Shown: positions 1-9,785 of the stretch, piece by piece | Numbering within the stretch: position 1 is the first letter of the stretch | How the letters are laid out: every line of letters starts with the position of its first letter | Source of the DNA: Gracilaria gracilis | Lineage: Eukaryota; Rhodophyta; Florideophyceae; Gracilariales; Gracilariaceae | Assembly (NCBI GenBank): GCA_030374805.1 | Contig: JARGSG010000103.1 | Span: 1-64,000, forward strand | DNA: 64,000 nt | Direction of reading: 5' to 3' | Program-made: the position numbers and the translations under genes | The notes under the pieces: model-generated | Told to the model about the DNA's origin: nothing | Database searches by the model: none | The model's input: only the letters and a program-made list of their open reading frames with translations

Positions 1-733
1 GGGTGCGAACAACACCAGAGGTGGACGTAGAATGCCGAGAGCGCGCAGTGCGACCACGACGTTCACCATCATTTGATGAGTTCGATGAAGAGGAACCCGC
101 AGACCGGTTCGAGATACCAGAAGACCTGGACGAATCCGAATCATACTCGTCGACTAACCTCTTCTTAGAGCGATTCTTCCCGGATTTCCGGTTTCTGGCG
201 CGATGAGAGTCCACCGCGGGTGTGTCCAGAGCGCCGTTATCAGTACGAATAGTAGCTTCCAACGTCTCAAGACCGCCCAGAATCCGAAATATCTTCGTGT
301 AGACCTCCTCGGTAAAACCGGGGTAACCTTGAAAAACCTCTAAGAGAGTGTTGACATCTTTCCGTAATATACGTAGATCGTCAGATACACCTCCGATGAG
401 GGCAGCGTCTACCTTCATACGAAGTGTATCGACCTCAGTCGCGAGGGCCGCATGAGAGCTTCTCATGACGGCAGTTTGGGCCACAAGTGTACGCACTTGA
501 GTCTCCAGCTCGACGACGAGCGCGTCCTTCACCGCAGCAGCGGGAGTGGAACCCTCCAAAGGAGCAGATGAGGGCCCAGCCACTGGGGTGTCAGACGACT
601 TTGTAGATTGCTTCCGGTTTCCGGCTTTCTTCTCCACTCCAGACGGAGGCTCGGGGACAGACCGCGGACGCGGGGGTAATTCCGAACCAACTGAGCGAGC
701 CTTCGAGGGGCTCGCTCGCTTGCCAGAAACCAT
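1..733 (-). mobile_element. gag-like open frame of an LTR retroelement, cut by the window edge
   Basis: An open frame starts with ATG at 733 on the minus strand and runs to base 1, about 244 residues. It has a Pro/Ser-rich N-terminus, a predicted helical middle and a C-terminus rich in Arg, Lys, Ser and Asp. The Ser/Arg/Asp-rich tail and the position just downstream of a leader and primer-binding site resemble the gag-like ORF at 23214-24632. No zinc knuckle is visible before the edge. It is read as the gag region of a related LTR element; the rest of the element lies outside the window, so its completeness cannot be judged. Confidence 0.55.
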
Positions 734-1167
734 CGTCCACGACGAAAAGAGACCAGAGAACTAGGAACAATCAAGCGAACAGCAAATTAACCTCGAATGA
801 GTGTAGTATCCTCACACGAGTGACGAAAACTGATAACGCGGCGAACAAACCGTACCAACGAGACCTGCCGTATGCGGAAATAGGTAGTTCGACCAGATTG
901 CTGGGACAAGCTCCAAACCCAAAAGGGGTGGCAACAACCGTACCGACGGGAATCACACACTACGGAAATAGGTAGTGCCACCGGTATGAACCGTGTCCAA
1001 ACAACAACCCAAATTGGGAAAACGAAACCGACACGACGTAGAGTCGGTAGCGAATCCCAGAGTAAACTGCGAAATGTTCTCCACGACCACGAGACGAACC
1101 GGCAAACCGGAAGGTGCACCAGACCAGCTTGCTGGATACAACACGACTTCTAAGTCGGGAGACCAAT
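734..1167 (-). mobile_element. leader and primer-binding site of the left LTR retroelement
   Basis: On the minus strand the sequence TGGTCTCCCGACTTAG (1165 down to 1150) directly follows the putative LTR end. It matches at 15 of 16 positions the primer-binding site of the second element at 23014. The 430-base leader to the gag ATG contains a short motif, GGAAATAGGTAGT, twice (about 876 and 964). No gene is seen. Confidence 0.5.
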
Positions 1168-1554
1168 TGTAGTGCAACCCCTGCAAAGGGAGAAGACACG
1201 CAAAGGGTGTTCAGACCTTCCCTCTTAGAGGTGAGCACAGCAGTAAAGCGCCCTCACGGGATGACACGGCGGAGCCGGGTGTAAGACCGGGGTCAACCCT
1301 TCCCGACAACGGAGAGAGCACGGAGCAAAGAAGACGTGTACAGCGGTAGAGAACACACGACACAGGTCGGTAAAACGTCACAGTAGTGAGAAACCGGTAC
1401 ACACGAGTGTGGAACGGGACGCAGTGAGCGGCACGAACCACGCGAGTGGGCGAAAGCGAAAACGGTAAACACCGGTATGCAGCGTAGCAGTACCTGTTCG
1501 AGAGGGGCAAAAGAAGTGAAAGCACACGCAAAAAGAAACACGCCCCTGCGAACA
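1168..1554 (-). repeat. probable 5' LTR of the left retroelement
   Basis: The segment starts with TG (1554 on the minus strand) and ends with CA (1168) two bases before the primer-binding site, giving an LTR of about 387 bp. The 3' LTR is outside the window, so the right-hand boundary rests only on the TG...CA rule and could be off by some bases. Confidence 0.4.
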
Positions 1555-1715
1555 TATTCGGCGGACCAGATATGGCCAAAATATGGCCGTATATATCATC
1601 AAAAATGGCCCTAATTTAAGGCACAAAATAAGGACTATAACGGTCCGTTATATGGACGAAATTATGCCTTCTAACGTATGCCAAAATATGGTCAACTAAC
1701 GGAGGACGCAATTAT
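1555..1715. other. short stretch between two LTR elements, older DNA
   Basis: 160 bp of AT-rich sequence with an imperfect inverted repeat around ATATGGCC...GGCCGTATAT. No gene. Its last bases, CAATTAT (1709-1715), recur directly after the 3' LTR at 31574-31580, so this is the left flank of the LTR element inserted at 1716. It may be a remnant of an older transposon, but nothing proves that. Confidence 0.5.
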
Positions 1716-1835
1716 TGTAGAGCAATACTTCACCGTCATCGGTACTACTTATCCTACATCGAGGATATGAACTCCCGTTGGGATGATATGATGTGGTTGT
1801 TGCTAATGGCCCGAATACTTGGGTGAATTAGTCAA
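1716..1835 (+). repeat. 5' LTR, first 120 bases
   Basis: It is identical by eye to 30679-30798 of the 3' LTR and starts TGTAGAGCAATACTTC. It stops at AA (1834-1835), the target duplication of the giant transposon; the LTR resumes at 22233. Confidence 0.9.
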
Positions 1836-1857
1836 CGTCTGTGTTCTCGGAATGCTA
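1836..1857 (+). repeat. left terminal inverted repeat of the giant transposon
   Basis: 22 bases, perfect reverse complement of 22211-22232. It directly follows the duplicated AA at 1834-1835. Confidence 0.95.
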
Positions 1858-2230
1858 TTAAAGGGGGCTAGAAAGCCAGTTTGCACATTCATTGTGTAGA
1901 ATTTTTGCAAAATTTGCATGGAACGCTATGTGCAAGGCAAAAAAGAAATTTTTTTGAATACCATACTTTCGTGTATTCAACAAATACTACATTAGTCGGA
2001 TACCTAATGAAAACGTTGTATATTGCTAGTTTTCATCCACCTAGTGAATGTTTCTCTCTCTAGGCTTTGCAGCTATCCGCTGTAAAGGACACTTGCATAT
2101 TTTATACTAGCATGAAAAATGCAAATATCGAATGTAAACTATCACACTTGATCCTTGGCTGGTACAACACTCATCCAGCAGCCTTCGCACACATCCACAC
2201 ATCCACCTCCCCGTTGCTTCACTACCCTCA
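1858..2230. other. left subterminal region of the giant transposon
   Basis: About 370 bp of AT-rich sequence between the left terminal repeat and the first gene. TTTGCA/TGCAAA occurs repeatedly (for example near 1880, 1905, 1912 and 2118); the right end also carries CTGCAAACT twice. Clustered short subterminal motifs are where CACTA transposases usually bind, so these are candidate binding sites. No gene is supported here. Confidence 0.5.
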
Positions 2231-3040
2231 TCACCCAATGTCCACTCTACCAACCACATCAATGCAAAGTACCCCCATCTCCAAATGACAGCGTGCCAAA
2301 CCCTTGGCAGTCATTTCCTTCCTCTTCCACCTCCTCTTCCTCAACACCTTCCAGCTCCACTTCTCTTCGTAGCCCACCACGCTGCTCCCCTTCCACACCG
2401 GCTTCGGAATAGTCCTAAACCCAACCCGAGTCTTCTTCCTCTTCTCCATTCTCTCTTTCTTGATCTTCGGCCCCTTCGGCTGAACTTCGTCCAGTTCCGT
2501 CCCCAAATCCCTTGGCACTATCGGCCTCTTCTCCCCAACCTTCCTCCTTTGACCTCCCTTCCTTCCTTTTCCTCCTTTCATCACCTCATCGTCCCCAACA
2601 CTCTCCGTTGCTGGTACAAAGTCCCTCGCATCCTCCTCCTCACTTCCGACAAAACCCCCAAACCCGATGGCGTTCACACGCTTCGGCGCCGGAGTCACCG
2701 GCGTTCCCTGACCCCGCACTTCCTTTCCCTTCTTCACATCCACTCCCTTCAAGCTCTCTTCCAGCCTCTCCATGCGTTCCGTCAACTTCTTCTGTTCCTC
2801 TTTCATCCCCCTCACTTCCCTCACCACGAACCCTGTCACCTTCTTCATCATTCGACCCACATCATCACCCACCCGAGTCCCCATCGCACCTGCGCACCCC
2901 ATAACCGCAGTCGCCCACCAGTCCAGCTCGTCCTTCTCGTCCTCCACGTCGAACACATTCTTCAACTTCTTGTGCGACTTTCCCCCTTCGTTTGACTCCC
3001 ATGGCCACTTCACGTTGGATTGAGACCCGTTTCCGCTCAT
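2231..3040 (-). CDS. small basic protein with a short coiled coil, unknown function
   Basis: 269 residues; I do not recognise a family. The N-terminal 60 residues are mixed charged and contain DELDWW. Residues about 65-100 form a helical, coiled-coil-like stretch (heptad-like MKEEQKKL...ERMERLEESL). The second half is very rich in Lys and Arg (KGRKGGQRRK, KIKKERMEKRKK), consistent with nuclear localisation or nucleic-acid binding. It lies inside the giant transposon, read towards the left end and divergent from the membrane protein at 3493 across a 450-bp gap. An accessory DNA-binding protein, comparable in role to the TnpA-type partners of CACTA elements, is a reasonable inference. The strongly G-rich coding strand also gives long open frames on the other strand, so the call rests on composition and context. 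Confidence 0.6.
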   Translation of the reverse strand: MSGNGSQSNVKWPWESNEGGKSHKKLKNVFDVEDEKDELDWWATAVMGCAGAMGTRVGDDVGRMMKKVTGFVVREVRGMKEEQKKLTERMERLEESLKGVDVKKGKEVRGQGTPVTPAPKRVNAIGFGGFVGSEEEDARDFVPATESVGDDEVMKGGKGRKGGQRRKVGEKRPIVPRDLGTELDEVQPKGPKIKKERMEKRKKTRVGFRTIPKPVWKGSSVVGYEEKWSWKVLRKRRWKRKEMTAKGLARCHLEMGVLCIDVVGRVDIG

Positions 3041-3492
3041 GGTCGTCGTCGTACAAGAGAACTTGGGAAATGAAAACGCGAGATTTCACGCAACGTGAGA
3101 AAGAGAGAATCGTCGATCGTCCGGGCGCCAACTGGTAACAATGCCATCCCTTTGCACACTGTAACACCGTCCGAACCGCTCATATCCCTCTACACTTTGT
3201 GTCCCAATTTTTTTCATATTTCCTAGCCCATTTCCCCACATCTGAATAACCCTACTCCCCAATGTCCATGGTGTGGTAAGCACCCTCATACATGGCGCAT
3301 TCTATTATTATATGGACGCGACTCTTACTACCATTATTATATAATGGGTCTTCCTTCCTCCTCAATATTTCGTTCATTCACTCCATCTCTTCATAAATAT
3401 CCTGTCACACGCACTAACGTTCTTATGAAAACCTTACTCCGCCTTTATTCACAGAACCTAACATAAGAGATATCATACAATTAAGTACCTCT
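3041..3492. promoter_or_regulatory. divergent intergenic region
   Basis: About 450 bp between two divergent genes, presumably holding both promoters. AT-rich runs with TATTATTATATGG (about 3302) and CATTATTATATAATGGG (about 3330) are candidate TATA-like sequences and include a small inverted repeat. No ORF of note. Confidence 0.35.
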
Positions 3493-4815
3493 ATGGAACG
3501 TCGTACGCAAAAAGTCCGCATGTTGCTATCAATAAAAGCTTCCCATGCTTTCTACCTTCTTTCTTCACTTCTTCTCGGTTTTACATCCTACGAACCAGCT
3601 AGGCACTCCACAATGGTTTTCCGAAACACCCACAATATTTCGCATGTACAGCTACACAACCGAAGCACTCTCACACCCATCATTCTTGACGCTTTTCCGC
3701 ACAAGACATATGTTACCTTTAGCGACAGCCTCCAATTGAAGTACGACCTTGACACCGGAGAAGCAACCGTTCGAGGTGTCCACGCCCTTTTATCCCCCGC
3801 CCTGTTGGATGAACTCCGTCACATCTATGACATACTCCACGAAGCTCCATCTCATGACGGGATCCTTGCTCATCCACCCTTCCTTCACACCATTCGGACT
3901 CTACCAGTTTTGTCGAACTACATCTCCGAGGCACAGTCCTACTCTTACAATCCCCTCAACATGCTCTCCTTATCGTGTGCTTTGGTATATTCCCTATTAC
4001 TCTCGGTCGCCATTGGAGCTCTGTATGGAATTATAAAACCTCTTATAACGCACTCGCTTCTATACCAGCGTTCCTCCCCCCAACCGGAACTGGGATTCAC
4101 CGTGCTGTACAGTATTCTGGAAACTACGTTTCACATTATTCTGTTTGACTTGGCTTTCTCCCTCCACGCCGCGAGGTATGGTAGACTCGCTCTTGGTCCA
4201 ATGGCTCCTTCATACACGAGCAGCACCGCTTCGGCATTGAGGAATAAGTATTTGGGCTTAGGTGTGGGTGGCCTTCTCGCACTCAATTTGTCAATCGCCG
4301 TGACATATCAACTCCGTCCTTCTCCACTCAATGTGTTGGACTCCATCAAAACGGCATGTATTGCGTTCTTCCCAGGCGGTTTCTTCTTCGGCTTGTTCAC
4401 AATCCTCGTGAACACTTTCTCCATCTTTTTCTCTACAAAACACACATATAACAATATACTTCCGCTCTCGTATGGGGTAAGAAATCGAAGGGGAGGACTC
4501 TATCTGTACTGTCGTTGTGTTCAAAACACGTTGAGGAAAGCACTTTTTCTTCAGGATTTCCTGCTTTCTACCAGACTTTTCCTGCACAGAGTGGTCCCAG
4601 TGTTCTTCGCGCACACGCTCTGCGAGTCAATGAACACCGCTTCGTTCGGCTCGTACAGAGGTATCCCCCCTCTTCTGACAAACTCCCTTTTCATCGTAGT
4701 ACTTCTATGTTCCGGACTCGTGAAACACGCCCCTAGAATCAATCTCAAGCGGTACATGTGCGCTATCGGAGAGCACCCAAGACCCCCCACTCGCCATCTA
4801 CTACCATCTAACTAG
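3493..4815 (+). CDS. multi-pass membrane protein carried by the giant transposon
   Basis: 440 residues, intact, stop TAG. A hydrophobic N-terminal segment (about residues 17-32) could be a signal anchor. A soluble part of about 120 residues follows, then about six hydrophobic segments near residues 155-180, 203-225, 253-275, 288-315, 360-380 and 390-410. Family not recognised; no transporter or channel signature is visible. A membrane protein is unexpected in a cut-and-paste DNA transposon. It could be captured host cargo or a component acting at the nuclear envelope or ER, but nothing in the sequence settles this. A possible polyadenylation signal AATAAA lies 20 bases after the stop (4835-4840). 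The ATG at 3493 is the first in frame; a start at 3520 (MLLSIK) would keep the signal anchor. Confidence 0.7.
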   Translation: MERRTQKVRMLLSIKASHAFYLLSSLLLGFTSYEPARHSTMVFRNTHNISHVQLHNRSTLTPIILDAFPHKTYVTFSDSLQLKYDLDTGEATVRGVHALLSPALLDELRHIYDILHEAPSHDGILAHPPFLHTIRTLPVLSNYISEAQSYSYNPLNMLSLSCALVYSLLLSVAIGALYGIIKPLITHSLLYQRSSPQPELGFTVLYSILETTFHIILFDLAFSLHAARYGRLALGPMAPSYTSSTASALRNKYLGLGVGGLLALNLSIAVTYQLRPSPLNVLDSIKTACIAFFPGGFFFGLFTILVNTFSIFFSTKHTYNNILPLSYGVRNRRGGLYLYCRCVQNTLRKALFLQDFLLSTRLFLHRVVPVFFAHTLCESMNTASFGSYRGIPPLLTNSLFIVVLLCSGLVKHAPRINLKRYMCAIGEHPRPPTRHLLPSN

Positions 4816-5115
4816 ACATACCATAACCTAACCGAATAAAACATCAACGTTAGCACACAAGAGTGGGTAGAAGTAAAGAGCAGAGACCTATATTACACAT
4901 TGTGTTCCCATTTAGTACCAACACTCTCTCAGCGGTGCACCCTTCCCACTTTGGTAAATCGATATTTCGATTTGTTAAATGCCGCAGCAGTAGTGCAGCA
5001 TAAAAGACATGTATGTTTGCACTAACATTGAACAAAAAGCAGATTTACTAACATGTTCACAAGATAGACTACATCAAAACAACACGCATTATAAAGAATT
5101 CCAATATGCAATCAA
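4816..5115. other. convergent intergenic spacer
   Basis: 300 bp between the ends of the membrane protein gene (plus) and the dioxygenase gene (minus). AATAAA at 4835-4840 is a plausible poly(A) signal for the plus-strand gene. Nothing else is recognised. Confidence 0.4.
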
Positions 5116-8100
5116 TCAGTCTTCTTCCCCATCTTCAATCGCTTGTTCAATCTCCTCCCCTTCATAGTTCTCATCTTCGTCATCTTCATCCTCTTCCAGC
5201 ACTACGTCGTCGTCCTCCTCGTTGTTCTCGACTTCCCGCGACTTGTTCGTTCTCTCCTTCATATCCAATAAGTCCTCGTCCTCTTTAAACTCCGGTCGGA
5301 AGTGCTTGTTTAGGTGTACCGCATCCGGCAGGCTGTACTTTTCCGGCACCATATACATATGGTAACGGAACAAGGGAGTATCCGGAAACCTCCCATCCTT
5401 ACTCGCCGCTCCTGCATGAAACACATCTCCTCTTCCGATAAAGATGGACATCGGCGGGACAAAGAACTTTCTCACCACCACACCCCGTGCCAACCCTTCA
5501 AATTCCTTTGGAGTCACTGCATAATGATTATGAGACCATTCGCCCATCCAAATAGGAAAGGAGACACTTCCGGAAACCATAAGAAAGTATCCCGGATTCT
5601 TCTTCCCCTCCAGCTTCTCTTCGTTCGTCAGAGTCGGGAAATCTGTATGCAACTGCTGCCGCTCGCATCCCACCCCTGTGCATAAGATCCTCCCTCCAGT
5701 CTTCGGTGCATACATTCTCTCATTCACCTGCGTGTTGTCTTGTAAACCCAAAGAAGCGCATATCTGTCCAAGACGGGCATCCAGCAACGCTCTCTTCTTC
5801 ACGAGCAGATGTCTCTCTGAGTGTGCCTCCATCTCATCCACCATACCTCTCCTCGTACTCATGTACCTTCCATTGTCTGCGTTGATGATAGGTATCCATG
5901 TGATTCGGTTCTCTGGTATCCTTAGGTCCGGTGCAGCCTCGAAGTCCCTTCGGAAGACGTCCAGAAATTCTACACTAACATCCCCATCAATAAGTCCGCT
6001 CGAACTGTCAGTCACCTCCACCAACTTCCCATCTGACGCAAAACCCTCTAAAACACAGAATCCTCTGTCTCGTAGCTCGGCCTTCTTCTTCACAAAGTAA
6101 ACGTACGCCAGACTGTCGTTCAAGACTGCTTCCCCCCACAACGTCTCCTCATCCACCTCAAGTCCTCGCATAGTCTCGTTCATGAGCTTGTGTCCATGAT
6201 ACGCTGCATGCCAAAAGACTGCGTGATGCACACCTTGAAAGTCCTCCGCGTCTAGCAAATGTCCTCGGTGCTCCTTCTGGAGATGGATTGCATCCATCCA
6301 AGGGTAAACGGACTTAATCACATTCCCTTCTCCTCCAGTAGGCCACTGGCTCGGTAGAGCTTTCACCAACTTCAACCACGAATCGTCGCCCTCATATTCT
6401 ACTTCTTCCGCCTTATTCAGGCCTGGCGCCAACACTGCTGGAACCGTGTCATCGAATGGGTCAGTGTGTTCTGGCGACGTTACCGCATTCGTGCCTCCAT
6501 CAGAATCTGAGTCGGTGCTGAAGGAGATGTCATGCGTTCGCAAGAAGTTCCTAACTGCTTTCGCATCAAGGTTTCGCAAATGAGATATGACATCCCCTGG
6601 AACCAGTTGAACTTCTTCTGTCCTTGCTTTCTTCCGCTGGCTCGGGTTCACATCTCTCCTTACATTCTTTCTTCGGCGGCTTCTTGTCGACCTCCTTCTC
6701 ACCTGAACTTCCTCCTCCACCTCGTTGCTTGACGGGACTTTAGTGTCACCAGTCCTCGAACGTGTACCCATAATCCGGTTCCTAGGCTGATCTCTCTGCA
6801 CCGGCTCCACCGGCTGCGCTTCCGTGGGGGCTGCATTATCCGTGAGAGTTCGAAACATATCGACCCCTAAGCTTTTGGTAAGCTTATCACGAGCAATCCA
6901 TACCCTTCTCGATATCTTGCCTTCCCATCGACTCTTGGATGTGGCCATTTCAAGGCGAGCTGCCTGTGTTGCGAGGTACTCGCGAACAGTGCGCAAATCG
7001 AACTTCGTTACTTGCACCTCACGCTTGTATGCTTCCTCAAACGTGACTTGTTCCCTTTTCGACAAATCCACCGCCACAGAGTGAAGTCTCTTGCAACAGA
7101 TGAAGAAGTATTTCCTTATTTCCTCGAATCGACCCTTCATTTTGGACTCCCTTCTCCTTGAAAAGTACGCAACGAGAGCATCGAGCGTGAAGTATGTGGT
7201 AGGCTCATCCATATCAAAGAATTCATCGCTAGAGATACATGATATGCCAATCTCATGGTACTCGCCACAAATCTGTTCCAAATGTTTGAGCAATCCGGAA
7301 CTTCTGGCCACCTTCAAGCCCATTTCGGCGAATCTCGCTAAATGCTTGATATTGTACTGGCCAATGATACCACACACGCTCAGTGCCCTTGCTACAGATG
7401 TCCTCGTCATTCTGTTCAATTCCTTGTTCTCCTCTTTCACCATGACCCTTATAAAGGAGACAATATAGTGAACCTTGTCGGCGAAACTCATAAGTCGAGC
7501 TTGCTTCAAACCATCGTTTAGCGCATTGCCCAAGCTCAGAATTTCCCTCGTGTTCATCTGCTGGCCATCTTTCCTCTTCCACAACGACACCGAAATGCCG
7601 GTACATAGTTGTCTGATATTGGGCATGGACGCACAGAGCTCCTTGAGTGCAATATGACGATGAGCTCCATCAATCAACACGCTTTCCGTTACCAAGCGAT
7701 TATTTTCCACTATGTTCCCTTCAAGGGTTTCCTGCGGCAGAGCAGCTACGCTCATGGTGCCAAGTGCTTGGAGGAAGCCCTTTCTTCCTATCTCCCCCTT
7801 CAGAGCTTCAACATGTTCCCGAAACAACCCTCTCACAGTCATCTCCGGAACTCGAATGAGACCCATGTCCACTTCCACAGATACGTACTCGTAGTGGTCC
7901 AAGTCAAACGCTAAACTCGCCAAACTTGTATCGAGATCATCAGGAGGAATAACATCACCTTCGTCGAACAGTTCATTCACGTTACTGCCTAGGCTTTCCT
8001 TCACTAGAACCACTTCATCGTCTTCTTCAGCTTCCACATCTACCACCTCCATCACCACGCCACTACGACTTCCAGCCATGAGTATGGCTTCCGCAGTGCT

Positions 8101-8886
8101 ATTCTTCGATGTGGCTGCCTGACTGTTTGGAGCGGTTTGTTTCTGCAATGCAGAGACAGCACTCTCCGGCGTAGTGGTCAACTTCACACCTTGCGCCTGC
8201 TTGCCAATACCGCGAACCTTTGATGGTGTCTTCACTTCATCCAACTGCACTTGTTTGTTGCGTTGTTGGGTACCGGATGGAGTTTTCACCCGAGCAACTT
8301 GCGTCGGCAACCTCTTCCTCTCGGAATTGGATGTACTTTTCGCTTCTACCACTCGCACCCGTTTCCCAACAGGGATGGGCAACGGTTCGCTCGCTTCGAT
8401 CTCACCGGCTGTACTCATGAAGTTCAGATCCCACGCAAAAAAGCCGGGCTCGTTCATGTCCTTCAACGTTTTCGGAATAGAATCTTCATCGGTGCACTTG
8501 AACGGATACGGATAAGGGGCATCAAGTGCATGAGTGACAGTCACCCGCCAAATAGCTACTACATCTTCACCCGGTTTTCCCTGAAGAGCATGCCCGTGCA
8601 TTGCCCTCCTATACTTTGGTGTTCCTCCGGCTTCGATTTGGGCGACTTGACCTTTTCCAATCGGCGTTTTGTTCCCTTCCGCTCCCGCTACGAGCAACGT
8701 GACTTCATCGCCCGGTGCAGGCTTCGGGGTCACCGCTGTCGGAACCAGAGCAGCGCTCGCCGCCAATTCAGCTTCCGTGTCTCCCATTCTCCTCCCGCTT
8801 CGAAGCGACGGTGCCATTCTCCCTCGGCCTTTCCTCGGCTTTCGAGAGCGTCTCATTTGTCCTTTCCCCACACCTCTGCTGTCCAT
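5116..8886 (-). CDS. ParB-like / 2-oxoglutarate-Fe(II) dioxygenase-like fusion protein
   Basis: 1256 residues, one uninterrupted frame. Residues 1-330 are low-complexity, with a basic N-terminus and an acidic stretch near 283-297. Residues about 335-450 resemble a ParB/Srx-type domain: a 'priority' segment, then VLIDGAHRHIAL (about 403-414), the family's DG-xHR core. A helical region follows. About 720-790 is Arg/Lys-rich, a likely nuclear localisation or DNA-contact segment. Residues about 1060-1200 show the double-stranded beta-helix signature of Fe(II)/2OG oxygenases: H1080-x-D1082 (QQLHTDF), distal H1157 (GDVFHAGA) and R1174 (FRYHMYM). The tail is almost all Asp/Glu. DNA-base or protein hydroxylation is likely. 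TET/JBP-type DNA oxidation is attractive given the neighbours, but a protein substrate is equally possible. It is divergent from the DNA methyltransferase at 9786, sharing a 900-bp upstream region. Confidence 0.75.
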   Translation of the reverse strand: MDSRGVGKGQMRRSRKPRKGRGRMAPSLRSGRRMGDTEAELAASAALVPTAVTPKPAPGDEVTLLVAGAEGNKTPIGKGQVAQIEAGGTPKYRRAMHGHALQGKPGEDVVAIWRVTVTHALDAPYPYPFKCTDEDSIPKTLKDMNEPGFFAWDLNFMSTAGEIEASEPLPIPVGKRVRVVEAKSTSNSERKRLPTQVARVKTPSGTQQRNKQVQLDEVKTPSKVRGIGKQAQGVKLTTTPESAVSALQKQTAPNSQAATSKNSTAEAILMAGSRSGVVMEVVDVEAEEDDEVVLVKESLGSNVNELFDEGDVIPPDDLDTSLASLAFDLDHYEYVSVEVDMGLIRVPEMTVRGLFREHVEALKGEIGRKGFLQALGTMSVAALPQETLEGNIVENNRLVTESVLIDGAHRHIALKELCASMPNIRQLCTGISVSLWKRKDGQQMNTREILSLGNALNDGLKQARLMSFADKVHYIVSFIRVMVKEENKELNRMTRTSVARALSVCGIIGQYNIKHLARFAEMGLKVARSSGLLKHLEQICGEYHEIGISCISSDEFFDMDEPTTYFTLDALVAYFSRRRESKMKGRFEEIRKYFFICCKRLHSVAVDLSKREQVTFEEAYKREVQVTKFDLRTVREYLATQAARLEMATSKSRWEGKISRRVWIARDKLTKSLGVDMFRTLTDNAAPTEAQPVEPVQRDQPRNRIMGTRSRTGDTKVPSSNEVEEEVQVRRRSTRSRRRKNVRRDVNPSQRKKARTEEVQLVPGDVISHLRNLDAKAVRNFLRTHDISFSTDSDSDGGTNAVTSPEHTDPFDDTVPAVLAPGLNKAEEVEYEGDDSWLKLVKALPSQWPTGGEGNVIKSVYPWMDAIHLQKEHRGHLLDAEDFQGVHHAVFWHAAYHGHKLMNETMRGLEVDEETLWGEAVLNDSLAYVYFVKKKAELRDRGFCVLEGFASDGKLVEVTDSSSGLIDGDVSVEFLDVFRRDFEAAPDLRIPENRITWIPIINADNGRYMSTRRGMVDEMEAHSERHLLVKKRALLDARLGQICASLGLQDNTQVNERMYAPKTGGRILCTGVGCERQQLHTDFPTLTNEEKLEGKKNPGYFLMVSGSVSFPIWMGEWSHNHYAVTPKEFEGLARGVVVRKFFVPPMSIFIGRGDVFHAGAASKDGRFPDTPLFRYHMYMVPEKYSLPDAVHLNKHFRPEFKEDEDLLDMKERTNKSREVENNEEDDDVVLEEDEDDEDENYEGEEIEQAIEDGEED

Positions 8887-9785
8887 TATATAGCGCGTTG
8901 GCGTCCGTAGCTTGAATGGTTGTGGCGCACGCGAGAGGCCCGGTAGTGTTTGAAATTGTCGCCTTGCTCCCGTGCGCAGAGGCTCCGCACCCGCTCAGAA
9001 TGGAAAAATGCGTCGGCGTTGCGTTTGGAAATACTCTTCGAAACGTCCGCTATGCTCGCGTGAGCAGTAGCGGGTCTGATTTCGAATGTTAGAACCGTTT
9101 TAAAGTAGGTCTGAGTTCGTTTCGGAAGACCACGGACCTTGCTTTGCACCCCGCCGGTGGTCGACGTGCGCCATGTCGGAACCGCGGTTCGGTGTGTTCT
9201 TAGCCGCGATCTTGGCGAAGATCGCGGCTAAGAACACACCGAACCACGGTTCCGAAACGGCGCATCCGACAAAATGCCACGTGTTGACAGCACAAAGAAC
9301 CCCCCCTCGTCCGGGCATTTTGTCCGATGCGCCGTGTTGCCAGCACAAAGAACCCCCCCCGGGAGGGGTATTTTGCGCTGGCAACACGTGGCATTTTGTC
9401 GGATGCGCCGTGTCGGAACCGCGGTTCGGTGTGTTCTTAGCCGCGATCTTGGCCAAGATCGCGGCTAAGAACACACCGAACCGCGGTTCCGACATGGCGC
9501 ACGTCGACCACCGGCAGGTACTTAAGGGGCGCCCATTATGCATGAATTCTACATTCTAGAACCGGGCATAAATTCTACATTGTACAACCGGGGTATGTGA
9601 GCTCGTTTCTGCCTCATCGTATCCTCGTCCGTTGCACCAGCTTCACCAGCCGTCCTTATCGTTCCCACCCACCCATTTCTCATCCTTCGCTCCCGCTCTT
9701 GTCTTCGCACCCCTTCCTCCCGCCAAGCAACCACTGCGTGAAACATCGATTCGTTTGAGAACACCGTTGCTTAAACCTTTGAAAG
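8887..9785. promoter_or_regulatory. divergent promoter region between dioxygenase and methyltransferase genes, with an embedded palindrome
   Basis: 900 bp separating the starts of the two DNA-modification genes. It is rich in CG dinucleotides compared with flanking non-coding DNA and contains the 363-bp nested palindrome at 9153-9515. No protein-coding gene is supported; open frames within the palindrome are mirror images of each other. Confidence 0.6.
9153..9515. repeat. 363-bp nested palindrome (foldback or MITE-like)
   Basis: The outer arms (from 9153, GCCGGTGGTCGACGTGCGCC, to 9515) are perfect reverse complements over at least 35 bp. Each arm carries its own hairpin: about 9178-9256 and 9414-9492, each with a stem of about 38 bp and a loop of about four bases. 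The central part again pairs (GGCGCATC...GATGCGCC) and contains two runs of C (AAGAACCCCCCC). It could be a foldback transposon inserted in the shared promoter, a fixed cis element of the giant transposon, or a replication or transposition structure. Confidence 0.85.
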
